From: an uncultured Lachnospiraceae bacterium
GTDB lineage: Bacteria; Bacillota; Clostridia; Lachnospirales; Lachnospiraceae
Reading direction: 5' to 3'
Assembly: GCA_900544445.1 (NCBI GenBank)
Contig: UQVK01000044.1
Location: 1 to 27,934, forward strand
Length of the DNA stretch: 27,934 nucleotides
Positions 17,278-25,227 of the stretch are shown here, piece by piece. A program made the position numbers and the translations under genes. The notes below the pieces were generated by a model. The model was given only the letters and a program-made list of their open reading frames with translations, was not told the DNA's origin and did not search any database. The first letter of the stretch is position 1. Every line of letters starts with the position of its first letter.

Positions 17278-17821
17278 TGAGAGGAAGCGGAAATATGTGG
17301 ATAACTATGACGGGAGTGCTCGTGGCCTTCGCCGGCGGGATCATGATCTGGTTCCGCATTCCGTTTTCTCCGGTCAAAAGGAGGTTCCGGAAAGACATTT
17401 CCATGCTTCTGTCGGAGAATCAGGGATTGACAGAAAGCGGGATTTTTACGAAAGAGGATTTTTCCCACCTTCCCGCAGCCATTCGCAGATACGTGGAGCA
17501 TTGCGGTTATATCGGAACGCCGAAAATGTCCTGTCTGAAAATGAAATATCATGATGTTGCGTTTTGGCAGACACGAAATGGACCGGTGTTGTCCATTGAT
17601 TATCTGCAGTACAATTTTGTGAAAAAGCCATGCAGAGTGGCGCTGATTGACAGCAGTCTGTTTGGAATTCCGTTTGAAGGATATGGTCCGCAGTCTGCAG
17701 TGATTATCGGCTTTCTGAAAACGGAATCAGACAGCCGTCAATATTTCAGGCCGTCTGGAAATATTCCGACGGGGACTTCGTCTATTTTGATGGGAGAATC
17801 AGTGAAATATCCTATGGCTGA
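17274..17821 (+). pseudogene. DUF6544-like protein gene, internal deletion and frameshift
   Basis: The N-terminal part has one membrane helix (about 9-27) and then a domain ending with SSLFGIPFEGYG, as in DUF6544 family proteins often paired with a MarR regulator. After about residue 138 the frame is lost. The true C-terminus is found in another frame from about 17687 (for example FQAVWKYSDGDFVYFDGRIS) to a TGA at 17819-17821. The middle of the domain is missing. In its original frame an unrelated tail continues to a stop at 17915. The family function is unknown. This is the second gene in a row with the same kind of damage. Confidence 0.78.
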
Positions 17822-17880
17822 AAAGACAGTCTTCCAGAATTTTTATTTTCAGGAGAATATGATTTGGCGAGCTCCGTTTC

Positions 17881-17928
17881 TTGTATTTTTCCGTCAATTG
17901 TGCTATTCTGAATAAGAACATATGTTCC
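17881..17928 (+). promoter_or_regulatory. SOS promoter with LexA box of the Y-family polymerase operon
   Basis: A promoter with -35 TTGTAT (17881-17886), 17 bases and -10 TATTCT (17904-17909) is followed directly by AGAACATATGTTCC (17915-17928). This matches the Gram-positive LexA (DinR) operator, CGAACRNRYGTTYC, in all but the first base. A repressor bound there would cover the transcription start, fitting induction of the downstream polymerase by DNA damage. Confidence 0.8.
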
Positions 17929-17977
17929 TGCATGATCTCCCGGAAAACCGGCATACTGTATCTGGAAAAGGATTCTG

Positions 17978-18001
17978 ATGGAAGAATGTAAGAAAGATTA
18001 A
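17978..18001 (+). CDS. Seven-codon leader ORF before the polymerase gene
   Basis: An ATG at 17978 with a strong AAAAGGA site 6 bases upstream opens the short frame MEECKKD, ending at TAA 17999-18001, only 3 bases before the polymerase ATG at 18005. The polymerase start itself has no good ribosome site. Translation of the polymerase may depend on re-initiation after this short frame. It may also be chance. Confidence 0.4.
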   Translation: MEECKKD

Positions 18002-18004
18002 AAA

Positions 18005-19375
18005 ATGGAAAACAGAAGCTATCTCTGCATTGATTTAAAATCCTTCTACGCATCGGTGGAGTGCGTGGAGCGCTGTCTGGACGCGCTGACCACGAATCTT
18101 GTGGTGGCTGACCCGGAACGGGGAGACAAGACGATCTGCCTGGCAGTCTCGCCTTCTCTGAAGGCTTTGGGGGTGAAGAACCGCTGCCGGGTATTTGAGA
18201 TCCCGAAGCAGATTCCATATATCATGGCGCCGCCGCGGATGAAGCTCTATATTGAATATTCGGCCAATATCTATGCCATTTATTTAAGATATGTGGCGAA
18301 GGAGGACATCCATGTCTATTCCATTGACGAAGCCTTTCTGGATGTGACGGATTACCTGGGCATGTATGGAATGACCGCCAGGCAGCTTGCTGTGACGATC
18401 ATGGAGGATGTGAAGCGGGAGACCGGAATAACGGCGACGGCGGGGATCGGGACGAACCTGTATCTGGCAAAGGTGGCGCTGGACATTACGGCAAAGCATG
18501 CGGAGGATCATATCGGCTTTCTGACCGAGGAGCTGTACCGTAAGACCCTGTGGGAGCACAGGCCGCTGACGGATTTCTGGCGGATCGGGCGGGGTACGGT
18601 GAACCGTCTGGGAAGCCTGGGGCTTTTGACCATGAAGGATGTGGCGCAGGCGGACGAGGACGCGCTCTATAAGATGTTCGGTGTGGACGCGGAGCTTCTG
18701 ATCGATCATGCCTGGGGACGGGAGAGCGTGACCATGGCGGATATCAAGGCGTACCGCCCGGAAAACAGCTCCATCTCCAGCGGGCAGGTGCTGGCGCGGG
18801 ACTATAGCCACGAGGAATGCCGTCTGGTGGTGAAGGAGATGACGGATGCTCTTTGTCTGGAGCTTGCGGACCGGGGGCTGGTTACGGAGTCCGTGACCCT
18901 TTCCCTGGGCTATTCCAACGCCCTGAAGCTGGGACATGTGCATGGGACGGCATCGCTCCCCGAGGCTGCCAATACCTATCGGGCCATAGTTCCCTACGTC
19001 TGTGAGGTTTATGACCGGATTACAGATCCGGCGCTTCCCATCCGCCGCCTGAGCCTGACGGCCAACAACGTAACGCAGGAAGCCTATGTACAGTACAGCC
19101 TGTTTTCAGACAGGGAAGAGACGGAACGGGACAGAAAGGCACAGAAGGCGGCGCTGGAAATCAAGAAAAAATTCGGGAAAAATGCCATTCTCCGGGGAAT
19201 GGATCTGCAGAAACCGGGAACCACGATAGAGCGTAACCGTCAGATTGGAGGACATAAGAGCGGAGAATTCGGCGAAGAGCTGACCGGCGGTATGACAGAA
19301 GAGCAGCCGGAAGCGGACGGAAAAACAAAAGGGAGAGAGAACAGATGGAAAGAGCAGGAAAACGGGACAGAGTAA
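18005..19375 (+). CDS. Y-family DNA polymerase (DinB/UvrX type)
   Basis: This 456-residue enzyme copies damaged DNA with low fidelity during the SOS response. The palm carries D10 (LCIDLKSFYASVE), and D108-E109 in the motif YSIDEAFLDVT, all expected catalytic residues. Fingers, thumb (including an RIGRGT helix-hairpin-helix-like segment near 195-201) and little-finger domains are present. A QYSLF motif (363-367) near the C-terminus matches the sliding-clamp binding pentapeptide. The tail beyond about 400 is polar and poorly conserved. It is followed, with a 31-base overlap, by a YolD-like gene, the usual partner of UvrX-type polymerases in Firmicutes. The LexA box upstream supports SOS control. 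Confidence 0.92.
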   Translation: MENRSYLCIDLKSFYASVECVERCLDALTTNLVVADPERGDKTICLAVSPSLKALGVKNRCRVFEIPKQIPYIMAPPRMKLYIEYSANIYAIYLRYVAKEDIHVYSIDEAFLDVTDYLGMYGMTARQLAVTIMEDVKRETGITATAGIGTNLYLAKVALDITAKHAEDHIGFLTEELYRKTLWEHRPLTDFWRIGRGTVNRLGSLGLLTMKDVAQADEDALYKMFGVDAELLIDHAWGRESVTMADIKAYRPENSSISSGQVLARDYSHEECRLVVKEMTDALCLELADRGLVTESVTLSLGYSNALKLGHVHGTASLPEAANTYRAIVPYVCEVYDRITDPALPIRRLSLTANNVTQEAYVQYSLFSDREETERDRKAQKAALEIKKKFGKNAILRGMDLQKPGTTIERNRQIGGHKSGEFGEELTGGMTEEQPEADGKTKGRENRWKEQENGTE

Positions 19376-19728
19376 GACCGAAAATGGACCGGGCGGACCG
19401 GGCAAAGCAGTTCATGCCCTTCGACGCGCTGAAGGGGTTTCAGGAGGCGCTCCGGGAAAAGGAGCGGGTGCGTGTCCCGAAGCGGATTCTGTCGGAAGAG
19501 GAACGGGAGGAGCTGAACAGGGAGCTGTCCCGGATCGGAAAAATGGACATGGTTGAGGCGGAATATTTCCAGGATGGGGAGTATGTCAGCGTAAAGGGCA
19601 TGGTTTCCGGGATCAACCGACAGGAAGGCTGGCTGCGGATCGTGAACATGCAGATCCGGTTTGAGGATATCGCACGGATTACACCACTTCCGATCCAAAC
19701 GGCATCAGCGCCAGCTTCGCAATTTTAA
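19345..19728 (+). CDS. YolD-like protein
   Basis: The 127-residue protein has the YolD family start (RAKQFMPFDALKGFQEALRE) and core (VEAEYFQDGEYVSVKGMVSG, VNMQIRFEDIARI). YolD-like proteins accompany UvrX-type Y-family polymerases in Gram-positive genomes and are thought to aid or regulate them. ATG 19345 has a GGGAG site and lies inside the polymerase end, so translation is coupled. The last 17 residues run past the conserved end and overlap the convergent yccF gene by 50 bases, which suggests that the original stop was lost or that this tail is not conserved. Confidence 0.85.
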   Translation: MERAGKRDRVRPKMDRADRAKQFMPFDALKGFQEALREKERVRVPKRILSEEEREELNRELSRIGKMDMVEAEYFQDGEYVSVKGMVSGINRQEGWLRIVNMQIRFEDIARITPLPIQTASAPASQF

Positions 19729-20038
19729 AATGTTGCAGCCCGAAGGGAATGCCGATGATGGTGACGCACAGAAGACAGCCGAGAACAGCCGATTCGATGG
19801 CCAGCGGCAGCCCGGAAACCAGAATCCATATGATATTCAGAAGCAGGGAGCCCGCCCCGCCGCCGTAACGGATTTCCTTTCCAAAAGGGAAAAAGCAGAG
19901 GGAAGCGAACTTGAAGCACTGCAGTCCCACCGGAATGCCGACAATGGTAATACACCAGAGCACACCGGCCAGACACCAGCTCAGCCCGCTGATGCACCCG
20001 CCCAGAAGAAACCACAAAAGATTACCAAGACAGCCCAT
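19679..20038 (-). CDS. yccF: YccF domain inner membrane protein
   Basis: The 119-residue protein consists of two similar halves, each with a hydrophobic helix followed by a GIP motif (CITIVGIPVGLQCFKFA and CVTIIGIPFGLQHFKIA) and by PFGKE/PFGSE. This is the duplicated YccF domain of small membrane proteins. Its function is unknown. A GGGAGG site lies 5 bases before ATG 20038. It is the last of three minus-strand genes and its 3' end overlaps the YolD-like gene. Confidence 0.92.
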   Translation of the reverse strand: MGCLGNLLWFLLGGCISGLSWCLAGVLWCITIVGIPVGLQCFKFASLCFFPFGKEIRYGGGAGSLLLNIIWILVSGLPLAIESAVLGCLLCVTIIGIPFGLQHFKIAKLALMPFGSEVV

Positions 20039-20158
20039 AGAAACCTCCCTTTCAGAGCAACGCTTCGTTTTGTCATAATCATGTCATGCTGCCAGAGCCG
20101 TTTTGACGCTCCGGCACAAACAGCGGGACGAACCTGTCCGGCTGTGAAATGAAAAATG

Positions 20159-20593
20159 TTATGGCAGGGCGCGGAGTCCGTCCAGGATGTCCTCCACTTG
20201 CCGGATGGCGTTCTCCACCGCGTCACAGGCCTGATTAATCTGTGACTGAACGTAAAAATCCAGAAACATATTGTCGAAAAAGGAATCTGCAAACCGCAGA
20301 AAAGAGCTGATGTCCATGGATGAGTTCCGGGAAAAAGCGTCCGAAAGGGAGACATCCTGCAGTTCCTTTTCAAAACGGCGGAGATTCTGCCCTGCCTCTT
20401 CCATATATTCCTGCGCATCATCCATACGGGAATGCTTGATGAGACTGCTCATGAAGCCTCCGCCTACGATATCCCAGATACCCCAGTTCTTTGCGCTGTT
20501 CAGCTTTTCCTGCGCATTCCGCAGGCTGGACAGCGCGGCTTCTCCGGCCTGAATGGCCTCACGGATTTCTTTGCTTTCTGATTTCTCTGCCAT
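20159..20593 (-). CDS. Helical cytoplasmic protein of unknown function
   Basis: I do not recognise a named family. From ATG 20593 (GGAGGG 4-5 bases upstream, better than the ATG at 20605) the protein has 144 residues. It is mostly helical: a helix about 5-35 (IREAIQAGEAALSSLRNAQ), a conserved-looking glycine turn WGIWDIVGGGFMSSLIKHS, and then amphipathic helices with no signal peptide or clear membrane segment. Similar proteins occur in Clostridia next to small membrane and SPFH-type genes. It lies between the DUF2007-like gene and yccF on the same strand. Confidence 0.7.
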   Translation of the reverse strand: MAEKSESKEIREAIQAGEAALSSLRNAQEKLNSAKNWGIWDIVGGGFMSSLIKHSRMDDAQEYMEEAGQNLRRFEKELQDVSLSDAFSRNSSMDISSFLRFADSFFDNMFLDFYVQSQINQACDAVENAIRQVEDILDGLRALP

Positions 20594-20621
20594 CTTTCCC
20601 TCCATGCCTCAGCGTATCGCT

Positions 20622-20657
20622 GATTGAAAAATAAGCCATCGGGCTTATTTTTCAATC
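20622..20657 (-). terminator. 16 bp perfect hairpin overlapping the DUF2007-like stop
   Basis: GATTGAAAAATAAGCC (20622-20637) and its exact inverse (20642-20657) are separated by a 4-base loop. The right arm contains the stop codon and last codons of the DUF2007-like gene (stop at 20645-20647). On the minus strand the second arm includes TTATTTTTC, so this can act as a terminator or a 3' end protecting stem. Confidence 0.7.
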
Positions 20658-20923
20658 TTCCCCTCCATCTGTTCCGCCAGAATATGCCCTGCCCGTTCTT
20701 TATCCTCTTCCTTCACAAGAATTTTGTAAAAGTCCCGGACTGAACCATCCCTGCTCAGGGCCGCGCGGGAGCCATCCGCATTATTGAAGGAAAGGCGCAG
20801 CTGATTGTTCATCAGTTCCGTTTTGAAAGGAATTCCCTGTTCGTCCAGGATATATTTTGCCCGAAAAAAGGCTTCCTGATCTGATGTACAGTAAACTTCT
20901 TCCCATTTTTTTGAAAACAGCAT
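20645..20923 (-). CDS. DUF2007-like small protein
   Basis: The 92-residue protein resembles the DUF2007 (putative signal-transducing) family: an opening strand EEVYCTSDQEAFFRAKYILDEQGIPF and a closing YKILVKEEDKERAGHIL are typical. The family function is unsettled. Start 20923 has GGGGGG about 6 bases upstream. It is divergent from the SPFH gene at 21145. A weak -10 (TATAGT, 20950-20955 on the minus strand) may drive it. Confidence 0.6.
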   Translation of the reverse strand: MLFSKKWEEVYCTSDQEAFFRAKYILDEQGIPFKTELMNNQLRLSFNNADGSRAALSRDGSVRDFYKILVKEEDKERAGHILAEQMEGKIEK

Positions 20924-20989
20924 AGGAATCCCCCCTTTTTTCTCAGTCTACTATATTTCAGGCAGGCAGTCCAGAAAAAGCTGACATAT

Positions 20990-21018
20990 TTGCAAAACCA
21001 CCGTCTGTCCCTTATAAT
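20990..21018 (+). promoter_or_regulatory. Promoter of the SPFH/zinc-ribbon gene
   Basis: A -35 TTGCAA (20990-20995), 17-base spacer and perfect -10 TATAAT (21013-21018) form a strong promoter. The expected start near 21025 gives a leader of about 120 bases before ATG 21145. Confidence 0.75.
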
Positions 21019-21048
21019 GGGGATAACTGCAGGGGGAGAAGGAGGAAG

Positions 21049-21093
21049 CTGTCTGAGCCCGTTTTTCGGGAAGGGAAGCGCATCCTCAGACAG
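21049..21093 (+). promoter_or_regulatory. Stem-loop in the leader of the SPFH gene
   Basis: A perfect 9 bp stem CTGTCTGAG/CTCAGACAG (21049-21057 and 21085-21093) encloses a smaller stem CCCG/CGGG (21058-21061 and 21067-21070). It lies between the promoter and the ribosome site (AGGAAGG, about 21133-21139). It matches no riboswitch class I recognise. Confidence 0.55.
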
Positions 21094-21144
21094 GTTCGGA
21101 AATTCGAAAAAATTTTTCAGGGAAAAAAGAAAGGAAGGAAAACT

Positions 21145-22512
21145 ATGGGATTGATCAAAGCGGCTCTTGGTGCGGCGTCATCGGTACTCGGAGATCAGTG
21201 GGAGGAATATTTTTACTGCGACAGCCTGTCTCAGGAGGTTCTGGCAGTGAAGGGCCAGAAACGGACGTCCAGAAGAGGCTCCAACCGGAAAGGATCGGAA
21301 AACATCATTTCCAATGGCTCCGTCATTGCGGTCAATGAAGGCCAGTGTATGATGATCGTGGATCAGGGGAAGGTGATGGAGGTCTGCGCCGAACCGGGAG
21401 AGTATGTTTATGATATGTCGTCGGAGCCTTCCATTTTCTATGGAGACCTGGGAGAAAATATCCGGAAATCCTTTGAACTGTTTGGCATCCGCTTCGCCTT
21501 TGGCGGGGAAGCGCCCAGGGATCAGCGGGTGTATTATTTTAATACGAAGGAAATCGTGGGAAATAAATACGGCACGGCCAATCCGGTGCCTTTCCGCGTG
21601 GTGGATACAAACATCGGTCTGGATGTGGATATTTCGATCCGGTGCCATGGGGAATATTCCTATCGCATTGTGGATCCGCTCTGCTTTTACGCGAATGTGT
21701 GCGGCAACGTGGAGCGCGCCTATACCAGAGATAACCTGGACAGCATGCTGAAAAGCGAGCTGATGACCGCGCTGCAGCCCGCCTTCGCAAAGATTTCAGA
21801 AATGGGAATCCGTTACAGCGCCCTGCCCGGTCACACAGCAGAAATTTCTGATGCGCTGAATCAGGTACTGAGCGAAAAATGGCTCCATCTGCGCGGAATT
21901 GCCGTCGCTTCCTTTGGCGTCAGCAGCGTGACCGCTTCGGAAGAGGATGAAAAGATGATCCGCGACATGCAGAAATCCGCCGTCCTGCGGAATCCCAACA
22001 TGGCGGCGGCCACACTGGTGGGCGCGCAGGCGGATGCCATGCGCGCAGCCGCCGGGAACACTGCCACCGGCCCCATGATGGCTTTTGCCGGGATGAACAT
22101 GGCCGGACAGGCGGGCGGCTTTAATGCGGCGCAGCTCTATCAGATGGGCGGCATGCAGAATGCGCAGAGCGGAAATACCCAGGGAGCTCAGATGGGGAAT
22201 GCTCCGGCATCCGGCGCGTCCGGAGCCGCTCAGTCCGCCGGAAGCTGGACCTGCAGCTGCGGCGCGGTGAACACCGGAAAATTCTGTGCGGAATGCGGAA
22301 AGCCCCGTCCCGCAGCAGGCTGGACCTGTTCCTGCGGAACCGTGAACCAGGGAAAATTCTGTACGGAATGCGGAAATCCCAGACCTGCCGGAGCGCCCCT
22401 TTACCGTTGTGATAAATGCGGATGGGAGCCGGAGGATCCTGCTCACCCGCCGAAATTCTGTCCCCAGTGCGGAGATCCCTTTGACGGGGAGATGTGCGGT
22501 AAGGAAGACTGA
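21145..22512 (+). CDS. SPFH domain protein with C-terminal zinc ribbons (YdjI type)
   Basis: The 455-residue protein has an SPFH/band 7-like region (about 30-290) of the type called virion core protein-like/YdjI, with QWEEYFYCDSLSQEVLAVKG at its start. A Gly/Ala/Met/Gln-rich linker follows (about 290-365). Three zinc-ribbon-like Cys clusters close it: CSC...CAEC (about 370-387), CSC...CTEC and CDKC...CPQC. There is no N-terminal signal; a peripheral membrane or scaffold role is likely, by analogy with Bacillus YdjI, which acts with PspA-type envelope stress proteins. Partners of that operon are not adjacent here. It has its own promoter and is divergent from the DUF2007-like gene. Confidence 0.85.
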   Translation: MGLIKAALGAASSVLGDQWEEYFYCDSLSQEVLAVKGQKRTSRRGSNRKGSENIISNGSVIAVNEGQCMMIVDQGKVMEVCAEPGEYVYDMSSEPSIFYGDLGENIRKSFELFGIRFAFGGEAPRDQRVYYFNTKEIVGNKYGTANPVPFRVVDTNIGLDVDISIRCHGEYSYRIVDPLCFYANVCGNVERAYTRDNLDSMLKSELMTALQPAFAKISEMGIRYSALPGHTAEISDALNQVLSEKWLHLRGIAVASFGVSSVTASEEDEKMIRDMQKSAVLRNPNMAAATLVGAQADAMRAAAGNTATGPMMAFAGMNMAGQAGGFNAAQLYQMGGMQNAQSGNTQGAQMGNAPASGASGAAQSAGSWTCSCGAVNTGKFCAECGKPRPAAGWTCSCGTVNQGKFCTECGNPRPAGAPLYRCDKCGWEPEDPAHPPKFCPQCGDPFDGEMCGKED

Positions 22513-22669
22513 TGGCCGGGATAGCGAAGACGTCCGGCAGGAGCGGTGGATGCAGGTGGACAAAGGGAGAGGGAATGACGCTGCAGCGAGGGAAATGATA
22601 AGAGTTTCAATCTGCTGTATATAGGAAGAAAGTACGCAAGATAATACGTAAGTAAATGGAGGCGTCGTC

Positions 22670-23662
22670 ATGGGAGATTATAAACCACCTTTTACAATAA
22701 CAAATGAGATATTATCGTATGTGTCCTCTGTTTCAGAAAAGATTGGACGAATTACGGCGACCAGCAGTCTGGAATCAAAACCACATCTGAGAAGAAACAA
22801 CCGTATCAGGTCCATTCATGCTTCATTGAAGATTGAAGCCAATTCCCTTTCTTTGGGACAGGTCAGAGATGTAATCAATGGAAAGACTGTTCTCGGCGAA
22901 CGGAAGGAAATTCAGGAAGTAAAAAATGCTTATGCCGCATATGAGAAACTTTCCGAGATAAATCCATACAGCATAAGTGACTTGAAAAAATTCCATGGCA
23001 TCATGACCAGATATGTTGTGGAAGAATCCGGTGACTTCCGTCGAAGTGAAGAAGGCGTCTTTAACGGCGATCAATGTATTTTTATGGCGCCGCCTGCACG
23101 ACTCGTTCCTCAGTTAATGGATGACCTTTTTGACTGGATGAAAGAAGCACAAAACAGCGTTCATCCTCTGATTTTAAGCAGCGTATTTCATTATGAATTT
23201 GTTTTTATCCATCCGTTCTCTGATGGTAATGGCAGAATGGCAAGATTATGGCATACAGCTATCCTTTCCAGATGGAAGCCGATCTTTGAATACATTCCAA
23301 TTGAGAGTCAGATTGAGAAGTTTCAAAGCGAATATTATGATGCGATTGCCAAATGCCATGCAGATGGCGCATCTACAATTTTTATTGAATTTATGCTGTC
23401 ACAGATTGATAAGATTCTGGATGATATTTCCGCTCAGATCGGTGAGGATAATGAACAGCTTTCGGAATACGTCAGGAAACTGCTTGATGTGATGGAATAT
23501 GATATTCCTTATACAGGCAGGGCGCTGATGGAAAAACTGGGGCTGAAATCAAAGGAAGGTTTCCGCAGAAATTATTTGCAGCCGGCAAGAGACAGGAATC
23601 TTATCCGCATGACAATTCCAGATAAGCCTAACAGCAGGAATCAGAGGTATGTAAGGATATGA
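22670..23662 (+). CDS. Fic family protein (AMPylase-like)
   Basis: Fic enzymes attach AMP or related groups to target proteins. The 330-residue protein has the complete active motif HPFSDGNGRMAR (181-192), with catalytic H181, and the flap region before it. The N-terminal helix SLKIEAN (52-58) matches the class II inhibitory motif (S/T)xxxE(G/N) with S52 and E56 but has Ala57 in place of Gly or Asn. E56 could still block ATP binding. The C-terminal part (from about 265) looks like a winged helix (YTGRALMEKLGLKSKEGFRR) as in chromosomal Fic proteins. ATG 22670 has GGAGG about 7 bases upstream. It is a single gene without a visible antitoxin partner, and its targets are unknown. Confidence 0.9.
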   Translation: MGDYKPPFTITNEILSYVSSVSEKIGRITATSSLESKPHLRRNNRIRSIHASLKIEANSLSLGQVRDVINGKTVLGERKEIQEVKNAYAAYEKLSEINPYSISDLKKFHGIMTRYVVEESGDFRRSEEGVFNGDQCIFMAPPARLVPQLMDDLFDWMKEAQNSVHPLILSSVFHYEFVFIHPFSDGNGRMARLWHTAILSRWKPIFEYIPIESQIEKFQSEYYDAIAKCHADGASTIFIEFMLSQIDKILDDISAQIGEDNEQLSEYVRKLLDVMEYDIPYTGRALMEKLGLKSKEGFRRNYLQPARDRNLIRMTIPDKPNSRNQRYVRI

Positions 23663-23763
23663 GAATTGGTCTTTATCAATTCCTACGGCTGTTTTCGACT
23701 GTAACGGAAGGATCGTGAATAACGGTTATTTTGTGGGAAGATAGTGGGATAAGGGGGAATCTT

Positions 23764-25209
23764 ATGCAACCGAATTTCCTGATTTTCATGACGGATCAGC
23801 AGAGGGGAGATATGCAGCCCACATTCGGTAAAGCCAAAATGCCGAATCTGGAAAGGCTGGCGGAAAATGGAGTGGTGTTTCGAAGGGCGTACTGTCCGTC
23901 GCCCCACTGCTGTCCAAGCAGAGCGACTTTTTTCTCCGGGCTGTATCCGTCCCAGCACGGGGTGTGGAACAATGTGAATCTGGCGGACGCGCTGTCAAAG
24001 GGACTGTATGATAATGTAAGGCTGTTTTCTGAGGACCTGAAGGAAAATGGATATCATCTGTATCACAGCGGAAAATGGCATATCAGCGCGTTGGAAGGCC
24101 CTCAGAACAGGGGATTTGAACAGCTTAACAGGAAAAATGGACAGACCGGAGAACCTCAAAAACAGGAACGGGTTCCGGATATGCGGGACTGGAGCTGGTT
24201 TGAGAAAAGGGATTATCTTAAGGAAGGAGCGGTCAGAGGGGATGGGGAAATTGTGCGTATCGGTTTCCCTGAATACCGTCAGTATGGAGAAACGGAAAAT
24301 CCCTTTGGAGATGAGGACGTGGTCCGGGCAGCCCGAGAGAAAATCAGAGAGCTTCCTGAGGACGAGCCCTTCTGTATGTATGTGGGAACGCTGGGACCGC
24401 ATGACCCATACATCGTGCCTGAAAAATATCTGGAGCTGTATCCGCTGGAGGAAATCGAACTTCCGGAAAGCTTTGAGGATGACCTTATGGATAAGCCCAA
24501 TCTGTACCGGAGGACACAGAAAAGGTTCCGCCAGCTGACACGGGAGGAACAGAAACGGTGCCTGCAGCATTATCTCGCATTCTGCAGCTATGAGGATGCT
24601 CTTTTTGGAGAAATTCTGAAAGAGCTGGAGGACAGAAAGCTGCTGGATCGTACGATTGTGATATATCTGTCGGATCATGGAGACTATGCGGCTGCACACG
24701 GATTGTGGACGAAAGGTCTGCCCTGCTTTGAGGAAGCATATCATATCTGCTCGGTGGTGGGCTATGGTGGAATTCAGGCGAAGGGAAAAGCCGTGGAAGC
24801 GTTCGTTTCACTGGCAGACTATGCGCCCACATTTCTGGAATTGGCTGGAATATCCGTCAGCAGAAGATTTGCCGGCAGGTCGTTGGTTCCGTTTCTGAAG
24901 GGAGAGAATCCGGAAGGCTGGAGAACAGAACTTTTTACACAGAGCAATGGAAACGAGCTGTATGGGATACAGAGGGCTGTATTTGATGACAAATATAAAT
25001 TCGTTTATAACGGCTTTGATTTCGACGAGCTCTACGATTTAACCAGTGATCCGGGCGAATGCCATAATCTGGCCGAAAAAGAGGAATACGATTCGGTTAA
25101 GAAAATGTATTATAAAAAGCTGTGGCAGTTCGCGTATGAGAATCAGGATATGCTTGGAGATACCTATATCACCACAGCGCTGACGGACTATGGACCCGGG
25201 ATTATCTGA
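23764..25209 (+). CDS. Sulfatase (formylglycine-dependent, Cys type)
   Basis: The enzyme of 481 residues should hydrolyse sulfate esters, such as those on host glycans. The catalytic motif is C49-C-P-S-R53 (HCCPSRAT), in which C49 would be converted to formylglycine. Metal and substrate residues are seen in MTDQQRGD (D11), YHSGKWH and YLSDHGDYAAAHGLWTKG. A typical C-terminal motif ELYDLTSDPGECHNLAE is present. No signal peptide is visible, so it may act in the cytoplasm. ATG 23764 is chosen over the ATG at 23731 because it has GGGGG just upstream and the protein then begins at the conserved strand. It forms an operon with the next sulfatase, 18 bases downstream. Confidence 0.92.
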   Translation: MQPNFLIFMTDQQRGDMQPTFGKAKMPNLERLAENGVVFRRAYCPSPHCCPSRATFFSGLYPSQHGVWNNVNLADALSKGLYDNVRLFSEDLKENGYHLYHSGKWHISALEGPQNRGFEQLNRKNGQTGEPQKQERVPDMRDWSWFEKRDYLKEGAVRGDGEIVRIGFPEYRQYGETENPFGDEDVVRAAREKIRELPEDEPFCMYVGTLGPHDPYIVPEKYLELYPLEEIELPESFEDDLMDKPNLYRRTQKRFRQLTREEQKRCLQHYLAFCSYEDALFGEILKELEDRKLLDRTIVIYLSDHGDYAAAHGLWTKGLPCFEEAYHICSVVGYGGIQAKGKAVEAFVSLADYAPTFLELAGISVSRRFAGRSLVPFLKGENPEGWRTELFTQSNGNELYGIQRAVFDDKYKFVYNGFDFDELYDLTSDPGECHNLAEKEEYDSVKKMYYKKLWQFAYENQDMLGDTYITTALTDYGPGII

Positions 25210-25227
25210 TGCTAAAGGAGGGGAAAT

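Noticed and set aside
21019..21144. Known riboswitch or T-box in the SPFH leader
   Set aside because: The nested stem is too small and no known aptamer core or T-box sequence was recognised; left as an unnamed stem-loop.
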